Source of the DNA: Alcaligenes parafaecalis
GTDB taxonomy: Bacteria > Pseudomonadota > Gammaproteobacteria > Burkholderiales > Burkholderiaceae_B
DNA: 64,000 bases
Reading direction: 5' to 3'
Assembly: GCF_026344135.1 (NCBI RefSeq)
Contig: NZ_JAPKNA010000002.1
Location: 124,001-188,000 of the forward strand
Shown: piece by piece, positions 1-8,609 of the stretch
Numbering within the stretch: position 1 is the stretch's first letter
Layout: every line of letters begins with the position of its first letter
The notes under the pieces: generated by a model
What the model saw: only the letters and a program-made list of their open reading frames with translations
What the model was told of the DNA's origin: nothing
Databases searched by the model: none
Position numbers and translations under genes: made by a program

Positions 1-1915
1 TGGCCACACTACCGGCATCAAACTTCAGGCCAATTTCTTTTTGCTTGGACTTGTAGGGGGCGAACATCTGCCCGGCGTTGACGGCGGTCGCGGGGGCTTG
101 AGCGCCTGCACTCAGGCCTTCAATGTAGTTTCCGTAAACAGAGACTTGGTCCGTCAGTTTGAAAAGAGCCGCAAAGGCAGGTGTGGTCGCCCGTTCGTCG
201 TAGACATCGCCTTTGACCTGACCCGTGACGGCATCAAAGGTCTTTTGTTTGACGCGCTGTTGGCGTACCCCGACCGTCAACTGCAAACGGTCGTCCAGCA
301 TGGACAGCGTGTCGGCAATCCCCAGGCTTTGCAGCGTGTTTTCGTTGCTCTTGGGCATGTCAGGCGAATAGTCGACGTTGGGCTTGGAGACGTAGGTGGG
401 GTCGTAAATATTGCCGGAAGGCAGACCGGCCACCGGGTAGTTGGCTCGGGCCTGATACACAGTTCGTTCAGACGCATTGGCATTGAACGACAACTGATGG
501 CTGATCGGCCCGGTGACGAATTTCGTTTGCGCTCCAATATCGGCGGCAATGTTCTCGAATTTGGAGTTCCATACCAGCACGGAGTCGCGCGCAAAGTCGC
601 CATCGGTGTTCAGCAGACGCCAGTTCATGACGTTGGCAGTCATTTTGCGGTCGTTACGGCCTACGCTGGCCCAGATGGTGGTGTCATCGCTCAGGTCGTA
701 TTCGCCCTTCAGCATGAACAGGTCGCCACGGGTGTTATAGACCGACCACGGCTCGCCCGCGATCAGCTTGTCATGCGTCGGGGGCGCGGGGACAGCAGCC
801 AGTCTGGAGGTGATTTGCGCCGAGACACCATCCGTATTTTCTTCGTTGTGAATCCAGTCAAAGCCCACGCGCAGATTGGTGCCGCGATAGTCCAGACCCA
901 AGCCTACGGCTTCGTTATCCAGCTTCTTGTCTTTGACGGCGGTCTCGCCTTTGCGCTTGGTGGCATTGATGCGTACCCCCCATTCCTTGTCGGCCCCAAA
1001 GCGGCGACCAAAGTCCACTTTGCCGGAGTAGATGGAGTCGCTTTCGTAGCCGATACCGACCCGGTTAAGGTCCTCGTCGGTGGCGCGTTTTGTGACGGTG
1101 TTCACGGTTCCGGCGACGCTGCCGCTGGGCATCATGCCGTTGAGCAGGGCGGAGGGGCCCTTGAAAATCTCTACGCGTTCCGAGAAGTCGCCCAGACTGC
1201 GGTTGCCGTAGGAGGCCAGGCCGTACAAGCCATTAATGCCCAGGTCTTCCAGACCGGCGGTGTTGAAACCACGGATATGCACCGAGGCGTAATTACTCAA
1301 ATCGTAATCGCTGCCTGTGGTGGATACAGAAGGGTCAGAGTCAGAAATCACCCTTAGTAAATTGCCCGACTGGGTGTTCTCAATCGCTTCGCGGGTGTAC
1401 GCCTTGGTGCTGAAGGGCGTTTCCATGAAGTCTTTATTACCCAGCATCCCTACGCGGCTGCCGGTGGCGATTTGGCCCCCGGCATAGGTCGGTGTCAGAC
1501 CATTGCTGGAAGCGACGACGGTCAGGGGAGCCAGTTGTGTGACCTGGCTATCCGCGTTGGGGGCCAAGGCTGTCAGGGACACATTCTTGCCACGGCGCTG
1601 ATAGCGGATATTGGTATTGGCCAGCAGTTGGCCCAAGGCCTGGTCGGCAGTCAGGCTGCCGGAAACGGCGGGGGCATAAAGCCCTTTGACGATCTCGGGG
1701 GAGTAGGCCAGATCCAGGGAGTAACGATTGGCCAGCTCAAGCAGCGCTTGGCTCAGGGGTTGAGCAGGAATGCTGATGGAGATGGCCGTGCTTTGAGCCT
1801 GGGCCGGTGTTGCACCTAGCCCCAAGAGCACCGCCGCAGTCAGGCAACTTATCGAGAAAGAAAAAAGGGTCTTGCTGCACGCAGCGCGGCGGCGGCCTTG
1901 TCGGGTCTGGTTCAC
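1..1915 (-). CDS. TonB-dependent siderophore receptor with N-terminal signalling domain (partial)
   Basis: Outer-membrane receptor that imports a ferric siderophore using TonB energy and signals its occupancy inward. The reverse strand reads from a GTG at 1915 as a signal peptide (hydrophobic run ending in AQAQS), then a secretin/TonB N-terminal (STN) domain at about residues 40-115, then plug-domain sequence (VRGF-like HIRGF, EIFKGPSALLNG) and barrel strands. The frame is open to base 1, so at least 638 residues are visible and the C-terminus lies outside the window. No ATG upstream in this frame was found, so GTG is the best start. It lies downstream of the fecI/fecR-like pair on the same strand, and the STN domain is what contacts FecR in FecA/FpvA-type systems. 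The siderophore cannot be named from sequence. Confidence 0.9.
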   Translation of the reverse strand, partial: MNQTRQGRRRAACSKTLFSFSISCLTAAVLLGLGATPAQAQSTAISISIPAQPLSQALLELANRYSLDLAYSPEIVKGLYAPAVSGSLTADQALGQLLANTNIRYQRRGKNVSLTALAPNADSQVTQLAPLTVVASSNGLTPTYAGGQIATGSRVGMLGNKDFMETPFSTKAYTREAIENTQSGNLLRVISDSDPSVSTTGSDYDLSNYASVHIRGFNTAGLEDLGINGLYGLASYGNRSLGDFSERVEIFKGPSALLNGMMPSGSVAGTVNTVTKRATDEDLNRVGIGYESDSIYSGKVDFGRRFGADKEWGVRINATKRKGETAVKDKKLDNEAVGLGLDYRGTNLRVGFDWIHNEENTDGVSAQITSRLAAVPAPPTHDKLIAGEPWSVYNTRGDLFMLKGEYDLSDDTTIWASVGRNDRKMTANVMNWRLLNTDGDFARDSVLVWNSKFENIAADIGAQTKFVTGPISHQLSFNANASERTVYQARANYPVAGLPSGNIYDPTYVSKPNVDYSPDMPKSNENTLQSLGIADTLSMLDDRLQLTVGVRQQRVKQKTFDAVTGQVKGDVYDERATTPAFAALFKLTDQVSVYGNYIEGLSAGAQAPATAVNAGQMFAPYKSKQKEIGLKFDAGSVA

Positions 1916-2090
1916 TGAGCGAGGGTTCCGGTTGGGTTGCTGGCGTTTCCTGACCGCACACGCCCAGACAAGAGCGTAGGCTTGCGGATAAAAAACAGCC
2001 TCTTATGGATAAAGACAAAGCAAGCGAACCAAAACCGGATAACAATCCGGCTCGCATTTGAAACTAATTGTTTCTTTTCGGCTTTGGGCC

Positions 2091-3125
2091 TTATCTACGC
2101 CGCGCCACCACAGGCGTTCCGTCTCGCAAATAGCTGACCGTTACCGGAACAATCTCGGGTAGCAACTCCAGAAACCCGGCTGTGTCATCGGTGCTGAATG
2201 CACCGGCAATATGCAGCCCTTGCAGTTCCTGGCGGTTCGTACGGACAGGCTTGGGGGCGTAGCGGTTGATCTCGCTGATAGCCTCGCTCAAAGGTGTATC
2301 GCTAAACAGCAATCGACCTTGCGTCCAGGCCATCAGGGAGGCGACATCGCTGTCACCCATCCTCATCAGATCCTTATCTGCTTGGGCGCTGACACCTTGC
2401 TTGGCGGTCAGTGCAGCAGTGCTGCGACTCCACCAGGGACCGTGTTTGACTTGTACCGAGCCTGATTCCACCACGACTCGTACTTGCGCATCGTCACGAC
2501 GCACACCAAAACGAGTCCCCGTGACGCGTACAGAGGTGTCGCCCGCATCCACCAGAAAGGGGCGCTGCGTATCGCTGGCAACAGTGAAAGAGGCTTCCCC
2601 GGCGCTCAGGGTGACCACGCGGCTATGTTCAAACAACTGCACGTGCAAGGCTGTGGCGGTATTCAGCTCAATGATGGAGCCATCGGGTAAAGAGACTTGC
2701 TCGCGCTCGCCCTGACGAGTGGCAAATTTCTGCTCATAAAGCGCTTCGCCCTGATGAAACCAGGACAAGGCTACGCCGCCGCTAATAGCAGCAGTGCAGG
2801 CGGCACCAGCCCCAATCAACAGACCACGGCGTTGCAGAAAACCGGGGCTGGGAGGGGCGGGTTCCTGCGCCAGTTTGCGTAAACGCTCGCTGGAGACCAG
2901 GCTGATGGCATTCCAGATCCCTTGGGCTCGTTTGTATTCCAGCAGGTGCTCCGGGCTGGCGTTCAGCCAGGCTTGCAGTTGCTGGCGTTCGGCTTCATCC
3001 ATGCTTCCCGATTTTTCACGTGCGAGCCAGAACGACGCTGCATCGCAGGGATCTTGCTCGGTGGGAGGATGGTGGGGGTCTTTCACGGGATCAAAGTCCG
3101 ACAAGGGGGCGCCAAATAATCTCAT
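2091..3125 (-). CDS. FecR-family anti-sigma factor / sigma regulator
   Basis: Inner-membrane protein that relays the signal from the TonB receptor to the ECF sigma factor. The N-terminal DUF4880 region has AASFWLAREKSG and a nearby W/E-rich helix. A single membrane segment follows at roughly residues 100-125 after a QRR stretch, then the periplasmic FecR domain (LPDGSIIELNTAT, VTGTRFGV) and a C-terminal STN-like part. The ATG at 3125 overlaps the sigma-factor stop as ATGA, which argues for this start (344 aa) over one 17 codons upstream. It is translationally coupled to the sigma gene and precedes the receptor, the standard order of a cell-surface signalling cassette. Confidence 0.9.
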   Translation of the reverse strand: MRLFGAPLSDFDPVKDPHHPPTEQDPCDAASFWLAREKSGSMDEAERQQLQAWLNASPEHLLEYKRAQGIWNAISLVSSERLRKLAQEPAPPSPGFLQRRGLLIGAGAACTAAISGGVALSWFHQGEALYEQKFATRQGEREQVSLPDGSIIELNTATALHVQLFEHSRVVTLSAGEASFTVASDTQRPFLVDAGDTSVRVTGTRFGVRRDDAQVRVVVESGSVQVKHGPWWSRSTAALTAKQGVSAQADKDLMRMGDSDVASLMAWTQGRLLFSDTPLSEAISEINRYAPKPVRTNRQELQGLHIAGAFSTDDTAGFLELLPEIVPVTVSYLRDGTPVVARRR

Positions 3126-3670
3126 GGGATTATAGGCTTGCCAGCCTTCTCGATGAGCCCGGAATCGGGAGGGCAAAAGCTGTGCAATTGGCTACGAATA
3201 TGACGGGTGGCATCGATCACATACCGTTCGACAGTATTGAGAGCCAGCCCCATTTTTTGGGCGATTTCAGCGTGGGTATAGCCTTCCAGCCGGTGGTAAA
3301 TAAAGACCTGGCGCTTTTTCAGCGGTAGCTGGGCCAGGGCATTTTCCAGGGAACGGGCCAGATCGCAGACATGCAGATGGGCTTCCGGATCTGCCAATAA
3401 CGGGTGATCGTCCTCTGCCAGCTCTTCCAACGACACCAGATTGGCGCGGGACTGCCGTTTGACCTCATTAATCAGGCGATTATGCGCTGAACGTATCAAG
3501 TAGGCCTTGGGGTTCAGAACCGCTTCGGAGCCTTTGCTCAGAAACTGCAGCGCCGATTCCTGGGCCGCATCTTCCGCATCGCAAGATAAGGAATTTCTCT
3601 TGGCCCATGTCCCGATCAACCCGCTGTAGTGAGCGAGCCAGCCTTTGATAAATGGCGGTGGGCGGGACAT
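3122..3670 (-). CDS. ECF sigma factor, FecI type
   Basis: Extracytoplasmic-function sigma factor of 182 aa, expected to transcribe the downstream TonB receptor gene when the receptor is occupied. Region 2 is seen in the DAEDAAQESALQFL stretch and NPKAYLIRSAHNRLINE. Region 4 is seen in LPLKKRQVFIYHRLEGYTHAEIA followed by the recognition helix around LALNTVERYV. Its stop overlaps the FecR start. A Fur-box-like sequence lies about 40-60 bases upstream, so the gene is probably iron-repressed. Family assignment is firm; the cognate siderophore is unknown. Confidence 0.92.
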   Translation of the reverse strand: MSRPPPFIKGWLAHYSGLIGTWAKRNSLSCDAEDAAQESALQFLSKGSEAVLNPKAYLIRSAHNRLINEVKRQSRANLVSLEELAEDDHPLLADPEAHLHVCDLARSLENALAQLPLKKRQVFIYHRLEGYTHAEIAQKMGLALNTVERYVIDATRHIRSQLHSFCPPDSGLIEKAGKPIIP

Positions 3671-3710
3671 GACAATGAGACAAGGTGTAGGAACAGGGAA
3701 GGGCTCATAT

Positions 3711-3729
3711 TAGCAATAATTCTCATTCC
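3711..3729 (-). promoter_or_regulatory. Fur-box-like operator upstream of the ECF sigma gene
   Basis: The reverse strand reads ggaatgagaattattgcta, close to the 19-bp Fur consensus (GATAATGATAATCATTATC) in its AATGAGAATTATT core. It lies about 40 bases upstream of the sigma-factor start, where a repressor would block transcription. Fur control is the usual regulation of FecI-type genes. Assignment is by eye only. Confidence 0.65.
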
Positions 3730-3899
3730 CATGTCCGAAATCCTTTCGGAATGTGTCTGGCGGGATACGAAGAGCTGTGCGCTCGTCCTGACTTTGTGTG
3801 CTGCACCGCATCTCAAGGAAAACCTCCATGTACGGCACCTAAGCGTGGCGGCACACTGGAAGATAGGCCGCGCCCGTCCGGGGGTGGCCTGTTTTCGGG

Positions 3900-5867
3900 A
3901 TGAGCGCAGATATGCAGTCTTCACATGTGGCACATGTTCAGGAGATTACGGCTGTTTGGCAGGGAAACCTGTCACGGCGCGATCAGGCTGTCATTCATAG
4001 CTGGCGGCGGTGTATCGAGCATCACCGTCTTGATCCTGCCCAGGCCTGCGAGGCCTACATCGTGCCGGACTCCCAGTTGCGCGAGCATCGTCAGCAGTCC
4101 GAGGCCCTGATCAATATTGCGCGCTCCGGGCTGGAACGCCTTTATCAGCAGGTATCAGGGCTTAACTACGTCCTTTTGCTGTCTGACAACAAGGGTGTGA
4201 CCGTTGATTTTCTGGGCTCTGATGGCCAGCGGGATGCGCTGCGGCAGGCGGGGCTTTATATGGGCTCGGAATGGTCTGAAGAACGGGCGGGTACGTGCGC
4301 GGTAGGGACGTGTCTGCATACGGGCGAGGCCTTGACCATTCATCAGGGCGACCATTTCGACCACATGCATGCGCCCTTGTCGTGTACGGCGGCGCCTATC
4401 TATCACTATGACGGCGAGCTGGCGGCGGTGCTGGATTTGTCTTTGCTGCAGTCACCGGAAGCCAAGGCCAGCCAAGGTTTGGCCTTGCACCTGGCCAATG
4501 CGGCGACCCGGCGTATTGAGCTGGCCAATTTGATGGCCTGCCATCGGCAGGAATGGATTCTGTGTTTATCCCAATCGCCCGAGTTTCTGGATATTGATCC
4601 CGAGGCAGCGATTGCGATTGATGGCTCCGGCCGCATCAAAGGCATGACGCATACCGGCGCGCGTATTCTGGCGCGGGCGGCAGGGGTGGACTGGCGGAAT
4701 CCCGCTGGTTTGCTGGGGCAGAGTCTGATGCGTTTTCTGCATCTGGAAGTTGATCAGTTACCGACGCTGATGCGTTATCGCCCGACGCAGGAACGGGTGG
4801 TGATGGCGCGTGATGGCAGCGTGCTGTTTGCCCATGCCATTGAACCCAGACGTGTTTTAACAAGCCGTTCTGTGGGGATGGACGGGGCGGCGGTGGATGC
4901 CGCGCTGCCACAAGCGCTGCGCGGCTTGGCGGGAACGGATGCCGCCATGCAGTCCATGTTGCTGAAGGCGGCAAGGCTGGCGACGCGGGAAATGCCAGTG
5001 CTGCTGCAGGGCGAGACGGGATCGGGCAAGGAATATTTGGCGCGTGCCATTCATGCGGCAAGTGGCCGTCGGGGGGAGTTTGTAGCGCTGAATTGTGCTG
5101 CTTTGCCCGAAAGCCTGATTGAAAGCGAGCTGTTTGGTTATCTGGCCGGAACCTATACCGGGGGTGCGGCACGCGGTCGCACAGGTTTGATTGAAGCGGC
5201 CGATGGCGGCACCTTGTTCCTGGACGAGATAGGAGACATGCCGCTGGCGTTGCAGAGCCGTCTGCTGCGCGTGCTGGCCGAGTCCGAAGTGATGCCCTTG
5301 GGTGCGCGCACGGGCAAGCGTGTCGATATACGGGTGATTTCAGCCAGCCACCATGATTTGACGGCGCTGGTTGAGCAAGGCCGTTTTCGTGCTGATTTGC
5401 TGTATCGCCTGAATGCGGCGGTCCTGACCTTGCCTGCTTTGCGTGAACGTACGGACGTGGAATGGCTGGTGCAGCAGATACTGCGTCGACGTCGGGTAGA
5501 GGGTGATGTGCCGGGCCTGTCTCCAGAAGCCTGGCAAGCCTTGCATGCGTATGACTGGCCGGGCAATCTGCGTGAGCTGGATAATGCGCTGGTCTTGGCT
5601 CTGGCCTTGGCCGAAGGTTCATGCGTGGAAGTGCACGATTTGCCGGAAACCTTGCGTGGTTTGCGTCCTGCCAGTTTGCCTGGCAAGACGATGCTGGGCA
5701 GGACTGGGGAATTGTCCTGGCAGCAGACCTTGCAAGCATGTGGTGGCAATGTCAGTGCCGCAGCGCGGCAGCTCGGGATTAGCCGTTCTACCTTGCACAG
5801 GCATATCAAACGCGCGGGTGTGACACATAGGTTGCCTAGTGTAGGTGACACAGGCTGCGACACCTGA
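3900..5867 (+). CDS. Sigma-54-dependent activator, AcoR type (GAF-AAA+-Fis)
   Basis: Enhancer-binding activator of 655 aa that opens sigma-54 promoters using ATP. An N-terminal activator region and GAF-like sensor occupy about residues 60-220. The AAA+ core has Walker A GETGSGKE at 371-378, the sigma-54 contact loop as GTYTGG at 417-422 (canonical GAFTGA), and Walker B GGTLFLDEIGD from 436. A Fis-type helix-turn-helix closes the protein (NVSAAARQLGISRSTLHRHI). The start is uncertain between ATG 3900 and ATG 3912; neither has a strong ribosome site. The next gene has a good -24/-12 promoter with a palindrome between it and this gene, so this protein is probably its local activator. AcoR-family members sense acetoin or small aromatics and ketones; the effector here is unknown. 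Confidence 0.92.
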   Translation: MSADMQSSHVAHVQEITAVWQGNLSRRDQAVIHSWRRCIEHHRLDPAQACEAYIVPDSQLREHRQQSEALINIARSGLERLYQQVSGLNYVLLLSDNKGVTVDFLGSDGQRDALRQAGLYMGSEWSEERAGTCAVGTCLHTGEALTIHQGDHFDHMHAPLSCTAAPIYHYDGELAAVLDLSLLQSPEAKASQGLALHLANAATRRIELANLMACHRQEWILCLSQSPEFLDIDPEAAIAIDGSGRIKGMTHTGARILARAAGVDWRNPAGLLGQSLMRFLHLEVDQLPTLMRYRPTQERVVMARDGSVLFAHAIEPRRVLTSRSVGMDGAAVDAALPQALRGLAGTDAAMQSMLLKAARLATREMPVLLQGETGSGKEYLARAIHAASGRRGEFVALNCAALPESLIESELFGYLAGTYTGGAARGRTGLIEAADGGTLFLDEIGDMPLALQSRLLRVLAESEVMPLGARTGKRVDIRVISASHHDLTALVEQGRFRADLLYRLNAAVLTLPALRERTDVEWLVQQILRRRRVEGDVPGLSPEAWQALHAYDWPGNLRELDNALVLALALAEGSCVEVHDLPETLRGLRPASLPGKTMLGRTGELSWQQTLQACGGNVSAAARQLGISRSTLHRHIKRAGVTHRLPSVGDTGCDT

Positions 5868-5875
5868 TGCGCCAC

Positions 5876-5895
5876 CTGTGCCACACCTGGCACAG
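5876..5895. promoter_or_regulatory. Perfect palindrome, candidate enhancer site for the AcoR-type activator
   Basis: Inverted repeat with 8-bp perfect arms CTGTGCCA and TGGCACAG around a CACC spacer. It begins 9 bases after the activator stop codon and lies about 50 bp upstream of the -24 element, i.e. roughly 80-100 bp upstream of the predicted transcription start, where sigma-54 enhancer sites usually sit. Related half-sites (GTGACAC, GCGACACC, GCCACC) occur just upstream from about 5820, suggesting several operator copies. Binding by the adjacent activator is inferred. Confidence 0.6.
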
Positions 5896-5946
5896 TTTCG
5901 TCGCCCAGAAAGACGCGATACCCCGTTAAAACAAGCCCATCACGGC

Positions 5947-5964
5947 TTGGCATGATGTTTGCTA
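5947..5964 (+). promoter_or_regulatory. Sigma-54 (-24/-12) promoter of the flavin monooxygenase gene
   Basis: The sequence TTGGCATGATGTTTGCTA has the GG (5949-5950) and GC (5961-5962) dinucleotides separated by exactly 10 bases, matching the sigma-54 consensus TGGCAC-N5-TTGCW with one change (C to T). The predicted start is near 5974, giving a 5' leader of about 50 bases before the ATG at 6026. An AcoR-type activator gene lies directly upstream. Confidence 0.75.
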
Positions 5965-6025
5965 TGTACTCCATAGCTGGACAGTAAAAGTCCGGCGCAA
6001 CATTAAAACGATATGGAGACAAATC

Positions 6026-7843
6026 ATGCCAACACAGCAGCAACTGCAGCCGTCTGCACGACAGTTGGATACGGTTCTTGAACAGTTGACTCATGCGCTT
6101 GTCAGCAATGCCCCAGACGATGCAGCCGCCTTGTTTGCTGAGGACAGTTATTGGCGCGATCTGGTCATGTTCACCTGGAACCTGCGCACCATGGAAGGGC
6201 GCGATCAGATACGGGACATGCTGACGCAGCAAGAGCAGGCCGCTCGCTCCGCCAAGTTTGAGCGCGATAGCGCCGAGCCCGTCAGTGATGATGGGCAGGG
6301 CTTGGTGGAAGGCTGGTTTCGTGTTGAAACCGATGTGGCGCGTGGCTATGGGCACATCCGCTTGAAGAACGGGAAGATCTGGACGTTCCTGACCACCATG
6401 TCCGAACTGAAGGGCCATGAGGAGCCCTTGGGCGTACGTCGCCCTATGGGGGCCGAGCATGGCATCCGGCGGGGTCGCCAGACCTGGCAGGAGCGTCGTC
6501 AGCAAGAGCAGGCGGAGCTGGGCACCACGGAGCAGCCCTATGTGCTGGTGATCGGTGGTGGGCAGGGTGGTATTGCACTGGGTGCGCGCCTGCGGCAGTT
6601 GAATGTGCCTAGCCTGATCATTGACCAGCATGCCCGTCCCGGCGATAGCTGGCGCAAGCGCTACAAGTCGCTGTGTCTGCATGACCCTGTCTGGTACGAC
6701 CACCTGCCTTACATGCCGTTTCCTGACAATTGGCCGGTCTTTGCACCCAAGGACAAGATCGGGGATTGGCTGGAAATGTACGTCAAGGTGATGGAGCTGA
6801 ACTATTGGAGCAGCACTATTTGCAAGAAGGTGCGCTACGACGAGGCCAGCCAGACCTGGGAAGTAGAGATTGAGCGCGATGGCAAACCCATGACCCTGCG
6901 GCCTCAACAACTGGTCTTTGCGACCGGCATGTCTGGCAAGGCGAATGTGCCCACCATGAAGGGACAGAATGTGTTCAAGGGCGAGCAACAGCACTCCTCA
7001 CAACATCCTGGCCCGGAGGCCTACGCGGGCAAGAAAGTGGTGGTGATCGGTGCCAACAACTCGGCTCACGATATCTGCGCCGCCCTTTGGGAAGCGGGCG
7101 CGGACGTCACGATGGTGCAGCGTTCGTCCACGCATATTGTGCGATCCGACTCCTTGATGGAGATCGGTCTGGGTGATTTGTACTCGGAGCGTGCTTTGGC
7201 GTCGGGCGTCACCACACGCAAGGCAGACCTGCTGTTTGCCTCCTTGCCGTATCGCATCATGGCGGACTTCCAGATCCCTGTGTACGACAAGATCCGCGAA
7301 CGTGATGCAGATTTCTACAGCAAATTGGAAGCAGCCGGTTTCATGCTGGATTGGGGTGATGATGGCTCCGGCTTATTCATGAAATATCTGCGTCGTGCTT
7401 CCGGTTATTACATCGACGTAGGCGCTTGCGAGCTGATTATCGACGGCAGCATCAAATTGAAGTCGCGCACCGATATCAGTCATCTGACCGAGGACGCGGT
7501 GGTGCTGACGGACGGCACCGAACTGCCTGCTGATCTGGTGGTGTACGCCACAGGCTACGGTTCCATGAACGGTTGGGTAGCCGATCTGGCGGGTCAGGAA
7601 ATGGCTGACCGGGTTGGCAAGTGCTGGGGCCTGGGATCGGAGACCCTTAAAGATCCGGGACCGTGGGAAGGCGAGCAACGCAATATGTGGAAACCGACTC
7701 AGCAGCCTAATCTCTGGTTTCACGGTGGGAATCTGCATCAGTCGCGTCATTACTCTCAGTACTTGGCCTTGCAGCTTAAAGCGCGTCAGGCTGGTTTGCC
7801 GGTGCAGGTGTACGGAACGCAAGAGGTACATCATCTGCGTTGA
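6026..7843 (+). CDS. Flavin-containing monooxygenase with N-terminal NTF2/SnoaL-like domain
   Basis: Probable FAD- and NADPH-dependent class B monooxygenase (605 aa) that would oxygenate a small carbonyl, nitrogen or sulfur compound. The first 150 or so residues look like an NTF2/SnoaL-type domain (ALFAEDSYWRDLVMFTWNL). The FAD Rossmann motif GGGQGG is at residues 177-182, an FMO/BVMO-like fingerprint FKGEQQHSSQH begins near 317, and a second dinucleotide-binding GANNSAHD is near 342. ATGY (VVYATGYGS) lies toward the C-terminus. A GGAGAC ribosome site precedes the ATG by 7 bases. It is preceded by a sigma-54 promoter and followed by a hairpin terminator, so it is probably a single-gene transcript. 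The substrate is not identifiable. Confidence 0.88.
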   Translation: MPTQQQLQPSARQLDTVLEQLTHALVSNAPDDAAALFAEDSYWRDLVMFTWNLRTMEGRDQIRDMLTQQEQAARSAKFERDSAEPVSDDGQGLVEGWFRVETDVARGYGHIRLKNGKIWTFLTTMSELKGHEEPLGVRRPMGAEHGIRRGRQTWQERRQQEQAELGTTEQPYVLVIGGGQGGIALGARLRQLNVPSLIIDQHARPGDSWRKRYKSLCLHDPVWYDHLPYMPFPDNWPVFAPKDKIGDWLEMYVKVMELNYWSSTICKKVRYDEASQTWEVEIERDGKPMTLRPQQLVFATGMSGKANVPTMKGQNVFKGEQQHSSQHPGPEAYAGKKVVVIGANNSAHDICAALWEAGADVTMVQRSSTHIVRSDSLMEIGLGDLYSERALASGVTTRKADLLFASLPYRIMADFQIPVYDKIRERDADFYSKLEAAGFMLDWGDDGSGLFMKYLRRASGYYIDVGACELIIDGSIKLKSRTDISHLTEDAVVLTDGTELPADLVVYATGYGSMNGWVADLAGQEMADRVGKCWGLGSETLKDPGPWEGEQRNMWKPTQQPNLWFHGGNLHQSRHYSQYLALQLKARQAGLPVQVYGTQEVHHLR

Positions 7844-7857
7844 TGATATGTCGCTGT

Positions 7858-7899
7858 GAAACGGGGCGAGGCTTGGGGGTCAAGTCTCGCTCCGTTTTT
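7858..7899 (+). terminator. Rho-independent terminator after the monooxygenase
   Basis: A GC-rich stem formed by GGGGCGAGGCTTG and CAAGTCTCGCTCC around a GGGGT loop is followed directly by a run of five T. It starts about 15 bases after the stop codon. Confidence 0.8.
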
Positions 7900-8609
7900 G
7901 CTTGATTTCATCCACATCGTGCCTGCTGTGGCGATGAGCAGATCAAGCGCTGTCTGATTCGTCGCAGTTTTTGCATTGTGATCTCGACTATTTACACCGT
8001 TTTGCGGCGTATGCAGGATCTCGACGTGCACCATTGCGGGCAAATCACCTAGGCGGTAGAGGCTTTGTGCCGCAAACATGGTTTTGAGCTGGGCGATTAC
8101 ACCTTGTCCGTCAAAGGCCGTCAGCTTCAAGGAAGTGCTCTTGCGGTGGAGCACGAGTAAGACTGGCCAAGAAGCCCGCTTATATTTTTACTTGATGTAT
8201 CTGGAGCACTAGGACTGTCCCCTAGCGGATACGTACCGAATTGGCTCGCTATCTCTTGGCTTGCCAGAGGCCCTGACAGCCCTTGATGGTCTGTCCGATC
8301 TATCTTCTGAAACCCAGTACTCATGCCTGTTGCCGCCATATTGGCAGGCTTGTGCTGCGGTGTCTGAATCAGCCCTGAAAATGTGATGCAGATTGGGGTA
8401 AAAAACGAGCCTTATAAAAATAAATAAAAAATTAGTATCAGGAAAACGCTCGTAGCATTTTGTAGTTTCCGACTAAATCGTAAATGTTACGGTGGACTCA
8501 TCCATTGAAAACAACGAAATCTTTGTTGATTGAAGTGGACTCCTTTTAATAACAGGGACAAGGTTATTTTTAAATTAAAAATTTCCTTTTCTGATATTGG
8601 AGAAAGTCG
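7900..8609. other. Unassigned intergenic stretch, possible gene remnants and leader of the BON gene
   Basis: About 700 bases without a convincing gene. Plus-strand frames contain protein-like but interrupted pieces: around 7930-8160 a frame broken by one TAG (…VHHCGQIT stop AVEALCRKHGFELG…), and around 8215-8385 an open stretch with no start codon (…GLPEALTALDGLSDLSSE…). Reverse-strand frames of 107 and 70 codons overlap these but have no recognisable motif. From about 8390 the DNA becomes AT-rich, with two copies of GTGGACTC (8492-8499 and 8535-8542). It ends in a good GGAG ribosome site for the next gene. Confidence 0.4.

Noticed and set aside
41..1357. 438-codon plus-strand open frame
   Set aside because: Opposite the TonB receptor, whose reverse-strand translation shows clear plug and barrel motifs.
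5153..6994. 613-codon minus-strand open frame
   Set aside because: Antisense to the activator and monooxygenase genes, spanning their intergenic promoter; no recognisable domain.
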